From: Streptomyces sp. NBC_00433
GTDB taxonomy: Bacteria > Actinomycetota > Actinomycetes > Streptomycetales > Streptomycetaceae
Assembly (NCBI GenBank): GCA_036015235.1
Contig: CP107926.1
Location: 2,108,001 to 2,172,000, forward strand
DNA length: 64,000 bases
Direction: 5' to 3'
Under the pieces are notes generated by a model. The model made no database searches. It worked only from the letters and a program-made list of their open reading frames with translations, and was not told the DNA's origin. Below, piece after piece: positions 52,444 through 61,430 of this stretch. A program made the translations under genes and the position numbers. The number at the start of each line of letters is the position of its first letter. The stretch's first letter is position 1.

Positions 52444-53988
52444 TTACGCCCTTCGGAGGCCGGCCAGGGCCCGCAGCGCCGCCGAGCGCCCCCGCTCCGG
52501 GACGGTCCAGAGCGTCTGGCCACGTACCCCCCATCGCTCCAGCAGGACGTTGGCAGCCGCAAAGCCCGTGGTGGCCGCGCGTTCCATGAGGGCGACCGGG
52601 AGGCGGGTGCGGACCGAGTCGCCGGCCACGGTCACGGCCGGGTGCGGGGTGGCCACCGTGGGCCGGTCCCGGAATCCGCCCACGGGGAACAGCGGGCAGT
52701 CCGCGCGCCATTCGTGCCGCTGGTCGACGATTCCGGCCCGCGCGGTCTCCGGATACACCCGGTGCAACTGCCCGACCAGGCGGTCCTGGGCCGCCGACCG
52801 GTCGGCGGCAGCGTAGGCGTACGCGTGCAGTTCGACCACCGAGCCGCCGGTCCTGGCGGCCCAGCGCGCCGCCTCCCCCTCCCAGCGCTCCAGGACACTG
52901 ACATTGTCGAGCGGCCCGAAACCGCTGGTGCCGAGGAAGCCCTGCCGGTCGGCGGCGACCGGGCGGTCCAGCCAGAGCCGGGAGACCAGGAACGGCGGCG
53001 CGTCGCGCAACCGGCCCACGCGCTCCCGCCACGACGCATCGCACAGGTCGGGCGAGGCGGCAGCCAGCCGGCGCAGCCCGCCGCCGTCCAGGGCAAGGAC
53101 GAGCGCGTCGAAACGCCGTGTCCGGCCGTCCGCTGTGACTGTCGGCCTGCTGTCCGCCGAGGACGCGGCGCCGACCTCCGTCCCGGTGCGCACGTCCACA
53201 CCGTGGCTCTGCAGATAGCGGCCGAGGGGTTCCCACAAGGCCTGCGGGTAGGGCTCGTCGGGGACGTCGAAGAGCAGGCCCTCGCTGGAGCCGAGGAAGT
53301 AGATGTGGAACATCAGGGCCAGTTCGGCCGCAGACAGCTCGCGCGGGTCGGCGAAGAAGCTGCGGGAGAACACCTCGAAGGCCAGGTGCCGGGCGGCTTC
53401 GGGAAAGCGGATGCGGGCCAGGAAATCGGCGGCGCTGGTCCCGTCGAGCCGCTCGTAGACCTGCGGCACGCGGACGTCCAGCAGGGGCAGCGCGGCGGCC
53501 GGGTCCATCCGGAGCAGATCGCGCCAGCCGAAAGCGGGGCTGAGGGCGGCGAAGCACAGAGCGCTCATCGGCGGGGTACGCGGGATGCGGGCGAAGCTGT
53601 CGTACAGGCCGCTGCTGTGCCGCAGCGGATAGTCGGGCAGCGCTGTGAGCATGCCGAGCGCGGGGTCGACGCGACGGAGCAGGCCGCGCAGGTTGTAGTA
53701 CTGACGGAAGAAGGCGTGGAAGCCGCGGCTCATGGTTGCGGGCGAGCCGTCGGCCAGCACGGTGGACCAGCCTGCCAGGCGTCCTCCGAGACCGTGCTCG
53801 CGCTCGTAGAGCGTGACGCGGGCGCCGCGTTCGGCAAGTCCGGTGGCGGCGGCGAGCCCTGCGACACCGCCGCCGAGCACGGCGACCTCGGGCGCGTCGC
53901 TGCCGAAGCGGGAGCGGCCGGGCGGCGCCGGGATCACCTGGGCGCGCCGGTCGCGGCCCCGCCGGGGCGCGGTGGGCCGCCCGGTCAC
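52444..53988 (-). CDS. crtU: Beta-carotene desaturase/methyltransferase (isorenieratene synthase)
   Basis: A 514-residue FAD enzyme that converts beta-carotene into aromatic isorenieratene by desaturation and methyl migration. The FAD motif is VAVLGGGVAGLAAATGLAERGARVTLYE; GGRLAGWSTVLADGSPATMSRGFHAFFRQYYNLRGLL is characteristic of CrtU. The C-terminal block is TVAGDSVRTRLPVALMERAATTGFAAANVLL. It starts at a GTG. Convergent with the Rieske gene (10-base gap) and downstream of crtY with a 262-base gap that holds no recognisable gene. Confidence 0.92.
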   Translation of the reverse strand: MTGRPTAPRRGRDRRAQVIPAPPGRSRFGSDAPEVAVLGGGVAGLAAATGLAERGARVTLYEREHGLGGRLAGWSTVLADGSPATMSRGFHAFFRQYYNLRGLLRRVDPALGMLTALPDYPLRHSSGLYDSFARIPRTPPMSALCFAALSPAFGWRDLLRMDPAAALPLLDVRVPQVYERLDGTSAADFLARIRFPEAARHLAFEVFSRSFFADPRELSAAELALMFHIYFLGSSEGLLFDVPDEPYPQALWEPLGRYLQSHGVDVRTGTEVGAASSADSRPTVTADGRTRRFDALVLALDGGGLRRLAAASPDLCDASWRERVGRLRDAPPFLVSRLWLDRPVAADRQGFLGTSGFGPLDNVSVLERWEGEAARWAARTGGSVVELHAYAYAAADRSAAQDRLVGQLHRVYPETARAGIVDQRHEWRADCPLFPVGGFRDRPTVATPHPAVTVAGDSVRTRLPVALMERAATTGFAAANVLLERWGVRGQTLWTVPERGRSAALRALAGLRRA

Positions 53989-54250
53989 CGCGGGTCCCGA
54001 GGCTGCTCGCGACGGTCGCGGTGGGCACCGCCGAGCACGCGCGGCCCCGCTCCGGGACGGGGCCGGCGCAGCCCGCGGCCGGGACCTGCCAGAAACGCGT
54101 GGCAGCCGGAACGGAACACGGCCGGCCGGTCGTGACCGCCGGAGCCGCGGCCGGATGCCGGCGACACTTCCTCGTCTCGCAGCACGGGCATGGGGCGTTC
54201 TTCTTCCTGGTCGGGACGGGGCACGGGACGTTCGGCTTCCTCGCCGCGGA

Positions 54251-55462
54251 TCAGCGGCCTGGCGGGGGCGGGTCGCGTCTGCGCAGGAACGGCAGTTCCG
54301 CCACGGTCAGGAGCATGGGTGCGATCGGGGTGCGCAGGCCGATGAGGAAGTCCTCGCGGACCTGGGAGCGGCCGTCCAGGAACCGCAGCAAGCGCTCGGT
54401 CGGCACCCGGCGGAACAGCCCGGTGAAGAAGTCCGCGCCGTTCACGCGTCCGGTGTCCAGCGCCCGCAGCATGGCGGCGTCCATCGCCCGGGAGCGGCGC
54501 GAGTGCGGTGCGGGCGGTACCGGGGCCCGGAGCGGACGCGCATCCGCCAGGAGGATGTCGGCGACGGCCCGGGTCTGCCGCTGCACGGCGGCGAAGGTGT
54601 AGCCGGTCGACGCGCGGGTCGCACCGCCGGCCGCGCCGATGCGGAACACCGAGCGTCCCGCGCGCGAGGGGAACCGCCCGTCGGTCATCGGGATCACGCC
54701 CTGCTCGACGGAGACGACCTCGAACGGGCCGAGCTTCAGAACCTCTTCGCTGTAGTGCCGAAGCGCCGCGTCGTACCGCGCGACGTCCAGCACACTCGCG
54801 GAGAACTCGGTGTACTCCACCAGAGCCTGCCGGGGGTTCAAGGGCAGCACGTATCCGAAGGACAGCCCTCGCGGCGGCTGCGGGGTGCGGAAGTCCATCA
54901 GGTCCGCGACGGCCGGGTCGAAGGCATCGTCCGCGGTCCGCACGAACCAGCCTCGGAAGTGCTGAAGCAGCGTCGTACGCGCCGGCGGCAGCCGCGGGAG
55001 CGGTCGGGAGTCGAAGACCCAACGAGCGGTCAGTTCCCAGGGGCGGCCGGCCGCGTCACGGCCGCGGACGCGCGCACCGCAGGGGTGGTCCCGGACGGAT
55101 TCGACGACGGCCTCGACCCGGCGACACCCGCCGGTCCCCGACAGGCGTTCACCGACGAGCCGCTCGAAGACGTCGGACCGCAGCATCTTGTAGCGGAACG
55201 GCGCGGGATCCCCGACGGTCGCCGATCCGTCGGTCCCTCGTACCCGCAGCCGGTCCCAGGCAGCGGCGAGGACCGAATCGTACGGTCCCCCGGGCGGCTC
55301 CCAGAAGCACCAGGTACGGGCCGGCGGGCGCAGCGGGCCCGGCGGAGCGTCCACCAGAACGACTCCGAGCCGGTTCGGGTCGGCAGACGGAGCGCACAGC
55401 CGATGGGCCAGCGAGAGCCCGGCGGCACCCGCGCCCACGATCACGACATCCGCGTCTCGCAC
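54251..55462 (-). CDS. crtY: Lycopene beta-cyclase
   Basis: A 403-residue cyclase that turns lycopene into beta-carotene. The FAD motif is DVVIVGAGAAGLSLAHRL. CrtY blocks include RTWCFWE, RGWFVRTADDAFDPAVADLMDFRTPQ, LVEYTEFSA, VEQGVIPMTDGRFP and GAAGGATRASTGYTFAAVQRQ. I chose the GTG at 55462, with GGAGG 8 bases upstream; the frame extends further only through a low-quality Arg/Pro region. It is the first gene of crtY–crtU. The upstream gap contains a CGTTGC/GCAACG inverted repeat. Confidence 0.93.
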   Translation of the reverse strand: MRDADVVIVGAGAAGLSLAHRLCAPSADPNRLGVVLVDAPPGPLRPPARTWCFWEPPGGPYDSVLAAAWDRLRVRGTDGSATVGDPAPFRYKMLRSDVFERLVGERLSGTGGCRRVEAVVESVRDHPCGARVRGRDAAGRPWELTARWVFDSRPLPRLPPARTTLLQHFRGWFVRTADDAFDPAVADLMDFRTPQPPRGLSFGYVLPLNPRQALVEYTEFSASVLDVARYDAALRHYSEEVLKLGPFEVVSVEQGVIPMTDGRFPSRAGRSVFRIGAAGGATRASTGYTFAAVQRQTRAVADILLADARPLRAPVPPAPHSRRSRAMDAAMLRALDTGRVNGADFFTGLFRRVPTERLLRFLDGRSQVREDFLIGLRTPIAPMLLTVAELPFLRRRDPPPPGR

Positions 55463-55514
55463 CCAGAACTCCTCCCGACGCCACGGATGCCTGGTCGTCG
55501 GGACGCGGCTGTGA

Positions 55515-55536
55515 CGTTGCAGACTCTTCCGCAACG
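55515..55536. promoter_or_regulatory. Inverted repeat upstream of crtY
   Basis: CGTTGC-N10-GCAACG, 53 bases upstream of the crtY start. Similar GTTGC/GCAAC words occur around the litS–litR start regions. It may be an operator of the light-control circuit; weakly supported. Confidence 0.35.
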
Positions 55537-55700
55537 GAGGCCCGGTTGGATGCACATCGCGCGCGGGGCGCCCCACAAAGGGGGATCGGGTGGCTTTTGG
55601 ACGCGGATCGGATGGAGCTGTCGAACACGTGATCGCGCCCTCGGCGGTGGCCGGGATGTCCGCCATGCTCGGCCTGGAGCGTGGACGCCGCGAGAAGGAG

Positions 55701-55727
55701 TGCCCGGGCGCGCGGTGCGCCCGGGCA
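55701..55727 (-). terminator. Terminator after the CBM2 hydrolase gene
   Basis: An 11-bp perfect stem (TGCCCGGGCGC with GCGCCCGGGCA, loop of 5) beginning 7 bases beyond the stop. Confidence 0.8.
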
Positions 55728-55734
55728 CCGATGT

Positions 55735-57468
55735 TCAGGAGGTGCAGGCCGTGCCGTTGAGGGTGAAGGCCGTGGGCGGGCTGTAGCTGCCGGTGTCAGT
55801 GCCCTGGAAGCCGAAGGACTGGCTGCCGCCGGGCGGGATCTGGGCGTTGTACGACAGGTTCGTGGCCGTCACCGAGCCGGAGGAGGGGCTGATGGCGGCG
55901 TTCCACGCGCCGGTGATCGCCTGGCCGGAGGGGAGGGTGAAGCCGAGCTTCCAGCCGTCGACGAGGGCGGATCCCGTGTTGGCCACGGTCACGTTGGCGG
56001 TGTAGCCGCCGGACCACGTCTGCGGGGTGAGGGTGACCTTGCAGGACGGGGAGCCGGTGCCGCCCGTGGTGGTCCCTCCGGTGGTCGTGCCGCCGGTGGT
56101 GCTGCCGCCCGTGGTCGTACCGCCGGTCGTCGTGCCGCCGGTGGTCGTGCCGCCGGTGGTGCTGCCGGCCGCCGGGGTGATGACGAGGTGGTAGGCGTCG
56201 GTGGTGTTGGTGGTCACCGGGACGGTGATGGAGCCGTTGCTCACGGTGTAGTTGCTCTCGGACAGGGTGATCGGTCCGGACACCGCGGTGGTGCGGCCGC
56301 GCGAGGGTGTGTACTCGACCTTGACGTGTGCGCTCGACCCGAAGGCCGAGAGGGAGTTCAGGCCGTTCACGGTGACGGCGGAGTCGCCGGAGCTGCCGCC
56401 GAAGACGACATCGACCTCGTTGCCCGCGCTGTTGCGGGAGGCCGCTCCGTCGATGCCGGTCTGCGCGGGCGCGGTGGTGGTGAGCATCGAGCCGCTCATG
56501 TCGGCGTACCACTTGTAGAGCCAGTAGGCGCCGTTGGGGCTGCCGCCCTGGCCGGTCAGGAGGTCGCCGAGCGCTCCGGACTGGTTCCAGAAGGCCAGTT
56601 CGGCGTCGTGGACGCCGAGCCGTTCGAACTTGGCGATGTAGCCCACCAGTGCGCCGGGGATGCCGACTTCGGCGGGGGCGGCGTACTCCTCGATGGCGAT
56701 CGGCCGCGGGCTGATGCCGTACTTGTTCTCCAGCGCGACGACGGTGGCGACGTCGCCGGCGATCTTGGAGGACCGGATCAGCTCGTGCCAGGCGATGATG
56801 TCGGGCACGGTGTTGGTCGCGACCGCGTTGCGGAGGAAGTTGTCCATGTCGCTGATGTTGTCCGAGAAGCTCGGGCCCTGGATCGGCGTCGTGGCGTCCT
56901 TGGCCCGGATCTCACGGTAGGTCCGGGTCCAGAAGTCCTCGAAGGTACCGTTGGCGGTCTTCCAGGTGTTGTCGGACTCGTTCCACGGCGCGTAGGCGGC
57001 CAGGTTGGTGATCCCCGCCGCCTTGGTCCTCGCGATCTGGTCGTCGACCACGCTCAGCCAGTTGCTCCAGCTGAACTGGTACGGCCATCCGGCGTAGTAG
57101 TCGGACAGCCTGTTGACGACCTTCGCGCCCGCCCTGGCGGCCTTCGGCGCGACGACCAGGATGTCGCCCGAGCCCTGCTGGTGCCCGCCGGCGGGCATCT
57201 GCACGAACGTGTTCGGCTTGATCGCCTGCACCAGGTTGTCCGCCGGTGCGCTGGCGTTGGCGAGCCCGTACAGCGAGCCGGTCGCGACATGGGTGACCGG
57301 CCGCAGGACCTGGCTGGCGCTGACCACCAGGGTCGTGGACGGGGAAGCAGCCGCGTGAGCGGACGGGGGCCCGGTCAGCACGACCGAGACCGCGGCCAGT
57401 ACCGCGGCTCCCAGCCCGGCAATTCCGGTCAGCGACCGGACGGGTCGGTGATGCGCAAATCCACGCAT
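55735..57468 (-). CDS. Secreted clan-A-like glycoside hydrolase with CBM2
   Basis: A 577-residue secreted protein with signal peptide about 1–40 (…GPPSAHAA). The main domain (about 45–330) looks like a (beta/alpha)8 glycosidase: an acid/base candidate in APWNESDNTW and a nucleophile candidate in PIAIEEYAAP. A beta-sandwich follows (about 335–430), then a Thr/Gly linker and CBM2 (SCKVTLTPQTWSGGYTANVTVANTG). I cannot place it in a GH family with confidence; GH39- or GH5-like is a guess. Cellulose binding is likely. It lies back to back with a GH5 gene and has a 6-8-6 inverted repeat upstream. Confidence 0.8.
   Translation of the reverse strand: MRGFAHHRPVRSLTGIAGLGAAVLAAVSVVLTGPPSAHAAASPSTTLVVSASQVLRPVTHVATGSLYGLANASAPADNLVQAIKPNTFVQMPAGGHQQGSGDILVVAPKAARAGAKVVNRLSDYYAGWPYQFSWSNWLSVVDDQIARTKAAGITNLAAYAPWNESDNTWKTANGTFEDFWTRTYREIRAKDATTPIQGPSFSDNISDMDNFLRNAVATNTVPDIIAWHELIRSSKIAGDVATVVALENKYGISPRPIAIEEYAAPAEVGIPGALVGYIAKFERLGVHDAELAFWNQSGALGDLLTGQGGSPNGAYWLYKWYADMSGSMLTTTAPAQTGIDGAASRNSAGNEVDVVFGGSSGDSAVTVNGLNSLSAFGSSAHVKVEYTPSRGRTTAVSGPITLSESNYTVSNGSITVPVTTNTTDAYHLVITPAAGSTTGGTTTGGTTTGGTTTGGSTTGGTTTGGTTTGGTGSPSCKVTLTPQTWSGGYTANVTVANTGSALVDGWKLGFTLPSGQAITGAWNAAISPSSGSVTATNLSYNAQIPPGGSQSFGFQGTDTGSYSPPTAFTLNGTACTS
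56050..56170. repeat. Thr-Gly linker tandem repeats
   Basis: Short tandem units encoding TTGG/TTTGG connect the catalytic part and CBM2. The DNA repeats GGTGGT/CCGCC words about eight times, so unit number probably varies among strains. A shorter version (GGTTGGTTGG) lies in the GH54–CBM2 enzyme at about 44840–44880. Confidence 0.75.
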
Positions 57469-57580
57469 GACGAAATGCCCTCCAGAAATGGGGTGGGGGT
57501 AGAGCATGACGACGGCCGACAGCTCGGCCGGTGGGGAGCCGCCCGTCCAACGGCTCCCCACCGCCCTGCGTACGGCAGAA

Positions 57581-57600
57581 CATTGCACAAAAGAGCAATG
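57581..57600. promoter_or_regulatory. Inverted repeat upstream of the CBM2 hydrolase gene
   Basis: CATTGC-ACAAAAGA-GCAATG, 6-bp perfect arms with an AT-rich 8-base spacer, 113 bases upstream of the start. The AT-rich setting in a GC-rich gap suggests a promoter or operator; the factor is unknown. Confidence 0.4.
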
Positions 57601-57939
57601 GTTTTTCCAGCACACAACGTAGGAGCGTTCCGGGTGAGGGTCAAGGGAAGGCGCGAGGCGACTTCCCATGCGCCCCGGGAGTTGACCCGTGTCGGTCGAG
57701 CGCCCGTACCCGCGAAAGCCATTTCTCAGCGAGCTTTTCCCAACCTGCCGGCAGAGCCGTGCAGTTGCGGTGACAACCCTCTGCGATCAGCCCCCGTCGG
57801 CGGAGGCTGAGCGCCGGCCGCCAGGGGCGGATCCATCCGGCGACGACCTGCGATCCGATCGCCCGACGGCCGGGCGGCCCCATCCCCCGCAGAAGCTGGA
57901 CATGGCCGTGCAGACCAGGCCCATCGCGGGCCGGGTGGA

Positions 57940-58090
57940 AGGCCGACCACCCGTCCTCGATCGGGCATCAGGGTCGGTACGGGATGCGAGAGATCGTCAA
58001 CGCGGTCCTGTACCGAGGCAGGACCGTCTGCCAGCGGGACCACCTCCCGCCGGGCCTGAGGCCGCGTCGAGGTCCGGCAGGGGACCGGCG
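57940..58090 (+). pseudogene. Remnant of an IS5-type transposase N terminus
   Basis: The frame at 57984 reads MREIVNAVLYRGRTVCQRDHLP, matching the N-terminal REIVNAxLYxxRTGCQWxxLP block of IS5-family transposases. A preceding GRPPVLD piece lies in another frame. The catalytic DDE part is missing. The rest of the 754-base gap (57469–58222) holds no gene. Confidence 0.65.
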
Positions 58091-58103
58091 GCGGTCGTGT
58101 GTT

Positions 58104-58130
58104 CGCTTGCAAGCGTTCGTGAGCGCTTTT
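58104..58130. promoter_or_regulatory. LacI-like operator candidates upstream of GH5
   Basis: CGCTTGCAAGCG (58104–58115) is a perfect 12-base palindrome. Five bases later, GAGCGCTTTT repeats the AGCGCT core of the LacI-type sites at 38–43 kb. Both lie about 93–119 bases upstream of the GH5 start. The palindrome differs in sequence from the 38581 operator, so a second LacI-family regulator is possible. Confidence 0.5.
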
Positions 58131-58222
58131 GTTCGCCCCGTAGCGAGAAAGTTTGACGATCCGTTACCCATGTCCCAGACCACACCGGTTGAACCACCGA
58201 GGGCCGCATAAGGGGTGTGCTG

Positions 58223-59683
58223 ATGAGATCGTCGCAGAGCGCGATGTCCCAGAGGGCTGTTTTCGCGCTGTTGAGGTTGTTTGCCGTGTTCGCGTTGGCG
58301 GCGGGGATGTTGACCACGGTCGGGTCCTACGAGGCGCATGCGTCCACCGCTCAGTTCAAGGGCGTGAACTGGGCCGATCAGCGGGACAATTTCGTGAACG
58401 GGGTGCTGTATCCGTCGGGGCTGGGCGCGTCGGACACCTATGCGTCGGCGGGGGTGGTGGCCGACCGGGTGGTGGGCCAGTTGTACTCGATCACCGGCGC
58501 CAACACGGTGCGTATGCCGATCAACGAGCCGACGGTGTCGAGCTATTGGTCGGCGTACACCGGGGCGATCGACTCGGCGCTGGGCCGGGGGAAGGTGATC
58601 CTGGCCTACTGGGCGTACTCGGGCGGCAAGCCGACGAGTATCTCGGCGTTCGACCGGATGTGGGACACGGTCGTCGCGCGGTACGGGAGCAATCCGAACG
58701 CGTACTTCGAGGTCATCAACGAGCCGTACGGGTACGGCACCGGGGACCTCGACAACTTCTACAACGACTGGCTGGCCCGGTATTCGGCGGTGCCGCGGGG
58801 CAGGGTGGTCCTGGACGGTGCGGGCGACGCCCAGAACGTGTCGGCCGTGGGCAGTGACCGGCGGCTGGACAACACGCTGCTGGCGGTCCACGACTACTCG
58901 TTCTTCGCGGGCTACGAGGACGAGACGGACTGGGCGAACCACCTGGCGGGCTACATCGGCGCGTACGCCGACCGCACCATCGCCACCGAGTGGGGCGGCC
59001 CGATGGGTCCGGGCAGCAAGAACGGCGTCCAGTACGCGGCAATCGACTACAGCATCCCGAGCGGGTCGTTCTTCGCCGACTACGTCCGGGGTGTCAGCAG
59101 CGAGTTGCGCAGCCTCGGCATGGGCAGCGTGTTCTGGCCGGGCCTGCGCGACGGCGACTGGTACAGCCTGACCACCAAGACCGGAACGGGCTCGGGCATC
59201 AACCTGTCGCTGGTCAACCCCTCCGGTCTGACCCGGCTCCAGTACGCCTGGGGCGTCGGCAACGGCGGGGGCACCTACGTCAGGATCGCCAACGCGGCGA
59301 CCGGCCTGTACATCGACGGCGCCGGCCGCACCTCCAACGGTGCGGCGGCCGATCAGTGGAGCGGCAGCACCAGCCGCTTCGAGGAGCAGTGGGTCATCGA
59401 GAACAACGGCAGCTACGTGCGGATCAAGAACCGCGCCACCGGGCTCTACCTCGACGGGGCCGGCCGCGCCTCCAACGGCGCGGCGGTGGGCCAGTACGCC
59501 GCGAGCGGCAGCAGCAACCAGCAGTGGACGGTCCTGACCGACGCGAACAACGTGCGGATCAAGAACCGGGCCACGGGCCTGTACATCGACGGGATGGGCC
59601 GGGCGGGTTCGGGGTCCGAGCTGGGGCAGTACGGCGACACCAACGGCGCCAACCAGCAGTGGCGGATCACCGCCGCGGGCTGA
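58223..59683 (+). CDS. Secreted GH5 glycoside hydrolase with ricin-type trefoil
   Basis: A 486-residue secreted enzyme with signal peptide about 1–40 (…SYEAHAS). The GH5 domain runs about 44–345, with acid/base Glu167 in [10 protein letters not shown] and nucleophile Glu256 in TIATEWGGP. The C-terminal part (about 350–486) has three repeats of the type [21 protein letters not shown]…QQW, a beta-trefoil carbohydrate-binding domain. The substrate is probably a beta-1,4-glucan or mannan; GH5 subfamily cannot be set by eye. I chose the ATG at 58223, with AGGGG 7 bases upstream. Operators lie upstream, and a strong bidirectional terminator follows. Confidence 0.88.
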   Translation: MRSSQSAMSQRAVFALLRLFAVFALAAGMLTTVGSYEAHASTAQFKGVNWADQRDNFVNGVLYPSGLGASDTYASAGVVADRVVGQLYSITGANTVRMPINEPTVSSYWSAYTGAIDSALGRGKVILAYWAYSGGKPTSISAFDRMWDTVVARYGSNPNAYFEVINEPYGYGTGDLDNFYNDWLARYSAVPRGRVVLDGAGDAQNVSAVGSDRRLDNTLLAVHDYSFFAGYEDETDWANHLAGYIGAYADRTIATEWGGPMGPGSKNGVQYAAIDYSIPSGSFFADYVRGVSSELRSLGMGSVFWPGLRDGDWYSLTTKTGTGSGINLSLVNPSGLTRLQYAWGVGNGGGTYVRIANAATGLYIDGAGRTSNGAAADQWSGSTSRFEEQWVIENNGSYVRIKNRATGLYLDGAGRASNGAAVGQYAASGSSNQQWTVLTDANNVRIKNRATGLYIDGMGRAGSGSELGQYGDTNGANQQWRITAAG

Positions 59684-59701
59684 CCGGCGGAGCATCCGTC
59701 C

Positions 59702-59744
59702 GCGGCGGGGGTGGCAGGCCGGGTCGCCCTGTCACCCCCGCCGC
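59702..59744. terminator. Bidirectional terminator between GH5 and the DUF624-like gene
   Basis: A 17-bp stem with one G·U pair (GCGGCGGGGGTGGCAGG with CCTGTCACCCCCGCCGC) and a 9-base loop, between convergent genes. Confidence 0.88.
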
Positions 59745-59768
59745 ACGGTGCCGGCTCCCGCACGGTCG

Positions 59769-60515
59769 TCAACGACCGCGCGGGGCAGCGGTATCGGCGG
59801 GTTCCAGCCGTGCGTGTACGGCGCGGACGTTGCGCCACACCACGTAGAGGGCGCATCCGGGGAGCGTGGCCAAGCCCAGCAGGGGAGCGCGGTCGACGAG
59901 CGCGGCCGCGCTGAGGAGCAGGACGAGGTCGGCCAGAGCGAGGGGCCAGCGCCGGAGGAGGCCGTAGGGGGCGGTCAGGTAGTCGGCGGGTGTGAGGGGG
60001 CGGTCCTCCGGCCCTGCCGCCGCGGTCAGGGCCATGGCGTGCACGCCGGACAGCGCGGAGAGCACGGCGACCACGGCGAGGGCGGGGCACACGGCGAGTC
60101 CGACGGCGGTGTGCCGCAGCAGCACCGCGTCCGTCGCGCCGGCTGCCGCCAGCAGCGCGTACGGCGCCCACAGCGCCGTCGCCCTGCGGAAGAGGCGGCG
60201 GTAGGCGCGGGGCAGCTCGATCACCCGTGCTGTGTCGGCGGTGTCGTCGGCGGCGCGTTCGAGGAAGCCGAACGCACCGGCGAGTGCCGGGCCGACACAC
60301 AGCCACAGCAGTGCGAAGGGCACGGGGTGGCGCCACGGTTCGTGCGTGGTCGCGAGGGCGGCGAGCAACGGCAGGCAGGCGACCGCCGTTCCGAGGTTCA
60401 CCACCAGCATCTGGTGGATGTGGGACCAGATCAACTCCCAGGACCCGTAGGACACGTTGGTGGGCAGGCGGCGGCTCGGGCCTGCGGGAGCGGGTGTGGT
60501 TGCGGTTGGGGTCAT
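59769..60515 (-). CDS. DUF624/YesL-like membrane protein
   Basis: A 248-residue protein with about five predicted membrane helices (e.g. LVVNLGTAVACLPLLAALAT, YALLAAAGATDAVLL, LALADLVLLLSAAALV). The layout resembles the YesL/DUF624 proteins that accompany sugar ABC transporters in Gram-positive bacteria. It ends the transporter operon, starting 6 bases after the downstream permease stop. Exact role unknown; assembly or regulation of the transporter is plausible. Confidence 0.7.
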   Translation of the reverse strand: MTPTATTPAPAGPSRRLPTNVSYGSWELIWSHIHQMLVVNLGTAVACLPLLAALATTHEPWRHPVPFALLWLCVGPALAGAFGFLERAADDTADTARVIELPRAYRRLFRRATALWAPYALLAAAGATDAVLLRHTAVGLAVCPALAVVAVLSALSGVHAMALTAAAGPEDRPLTPADYLTAPYGLLRRWPLALADLVLLLSAAALVDRAPLLGLATLPGCALYVVWRNVRAVHARLEPADTAAPRGR

Positions 60516-60521
60516 GCCGGA

Positions 60522-61430
60522 TCAGCCCTTGATTCCGGTGGTGGCGATGCCGCGCACGAAATAGCGCTGGCCGAGCAGGAAGATGACCAGGATCGGAACG
60601 ACGGAGATGACCGATCCCGCCATGATCATGGCGTACTGCGCGTCGTACTGGCCGATGAAGGAGCGCAGTCCGATCTGCACGGTCCACAGGTCGTTGTCCG
60701 TGAGGTAGATGAACGGACCCATGTAGTCGTTCCAGGTGTTGACGAAGGTCAGCAGGGCCAGACTGGCGAGGGCGGGCTTGGACAGCGGCAGGATGATCCG
60801 CGCCCAGATCCCGTACTCGCTCAGCCCGTCCAGCCGGGCCGCCTCGCTGATCTCGTCGGGGATGGTCAGGTAGAACTGGCGCATCAGGAAGACCCCGAAC
60901 GCCCCGAACGCCTGGATGAGGATCAGCGACCAGCGGGTGTTCACCAGGCCGAGCTTGTCCATGATGATGTACTGCGGAACCATGTAGGCCTGCCAGGGTA
61001 CGGCGATGGTGGCGATGTAGCCCAGGAAGAGGGCGTCCCGGCCGGGGAATCGCATCTTGGCGAAGCCGTACGCGGCGAAGCTGCCGGTGAGCACCTGGAG
61101 GAAGGTGATCACCGCACTGAGCAGCAGGGAGTTCCCCAGATAGGTGGCGAGCGGTATCTGCTTCCAGATGTCCGTGAAGTTGCGCCAGCGGTAGCTCTTG
61201 GGGACCCACTGGATCGGCACGGTGAAGACGTCCCTGTCGGCCTTCACCGAGGAGATCGCCATCCACACGAAGGGCAGCAGGATCGCCACCGCGAGGAGGA
61301 CCAGGAACAGGTACAGCAGCGCGCGGCCGGCGGCGTGCGCGGTGCGGCGCCGCGAGACGGTCGCGGCGGCCGGCGGCGCGGGTGCGGGCGTCGTCCGGGG
61401 GCGTTCCCTGCCCGGCGCGGTGGTGTTCAT
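60522..61430 (-). CDS. Sugar ABC transporter permease (MalG type)
   Basis: A 302-residue CUT1 permease. An Ala/Pro cytoplasmic head (about 1–35) is followed by six membrane segments. The EAA loop is EAARLDGLSEYGIWARIILPLSKPA. The start overlaps the upstream permease stop (ATGA). With the MalF-type partner it forms the channel for the binding protein at 62344. No ATPase is in the operon, so an MsiK-type shared ATPase is expected. Confidence 0.9.
   Translation of the reverse strand: MNTTAPGRERPRTTPAPAPPAAATVSRRRTAHAAGRALLYLFLVLLAVAILLPFVWMAISSVKADRDVFTVPIQWVPKSYRWRNFTDIWKQIPLATYLGNSLLLSAVITFLQVLTGSFAAYGFAKMRFPGRDALFLGYIATIAVPWQAYMVPQYIIMDKLGLVNTRWSLILIQAFGAFGVFLMRQFYLTIPDEISEAARLDGLSEYGIWARIILPLSKPALASLALLTFVNTWNDYMGPFIYLTDNDLWTVQIGLRSFIGQYDAQYAMIMAGSVISVVPILVIFLLGQRYFVRGIATTGIKG

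Noticed and set aside
53989..54250. Possible crtT or other gene between crtY and crtU
   Set aside because: All frames were read; no SAM motif or start context was seen. Treated as non-coding.
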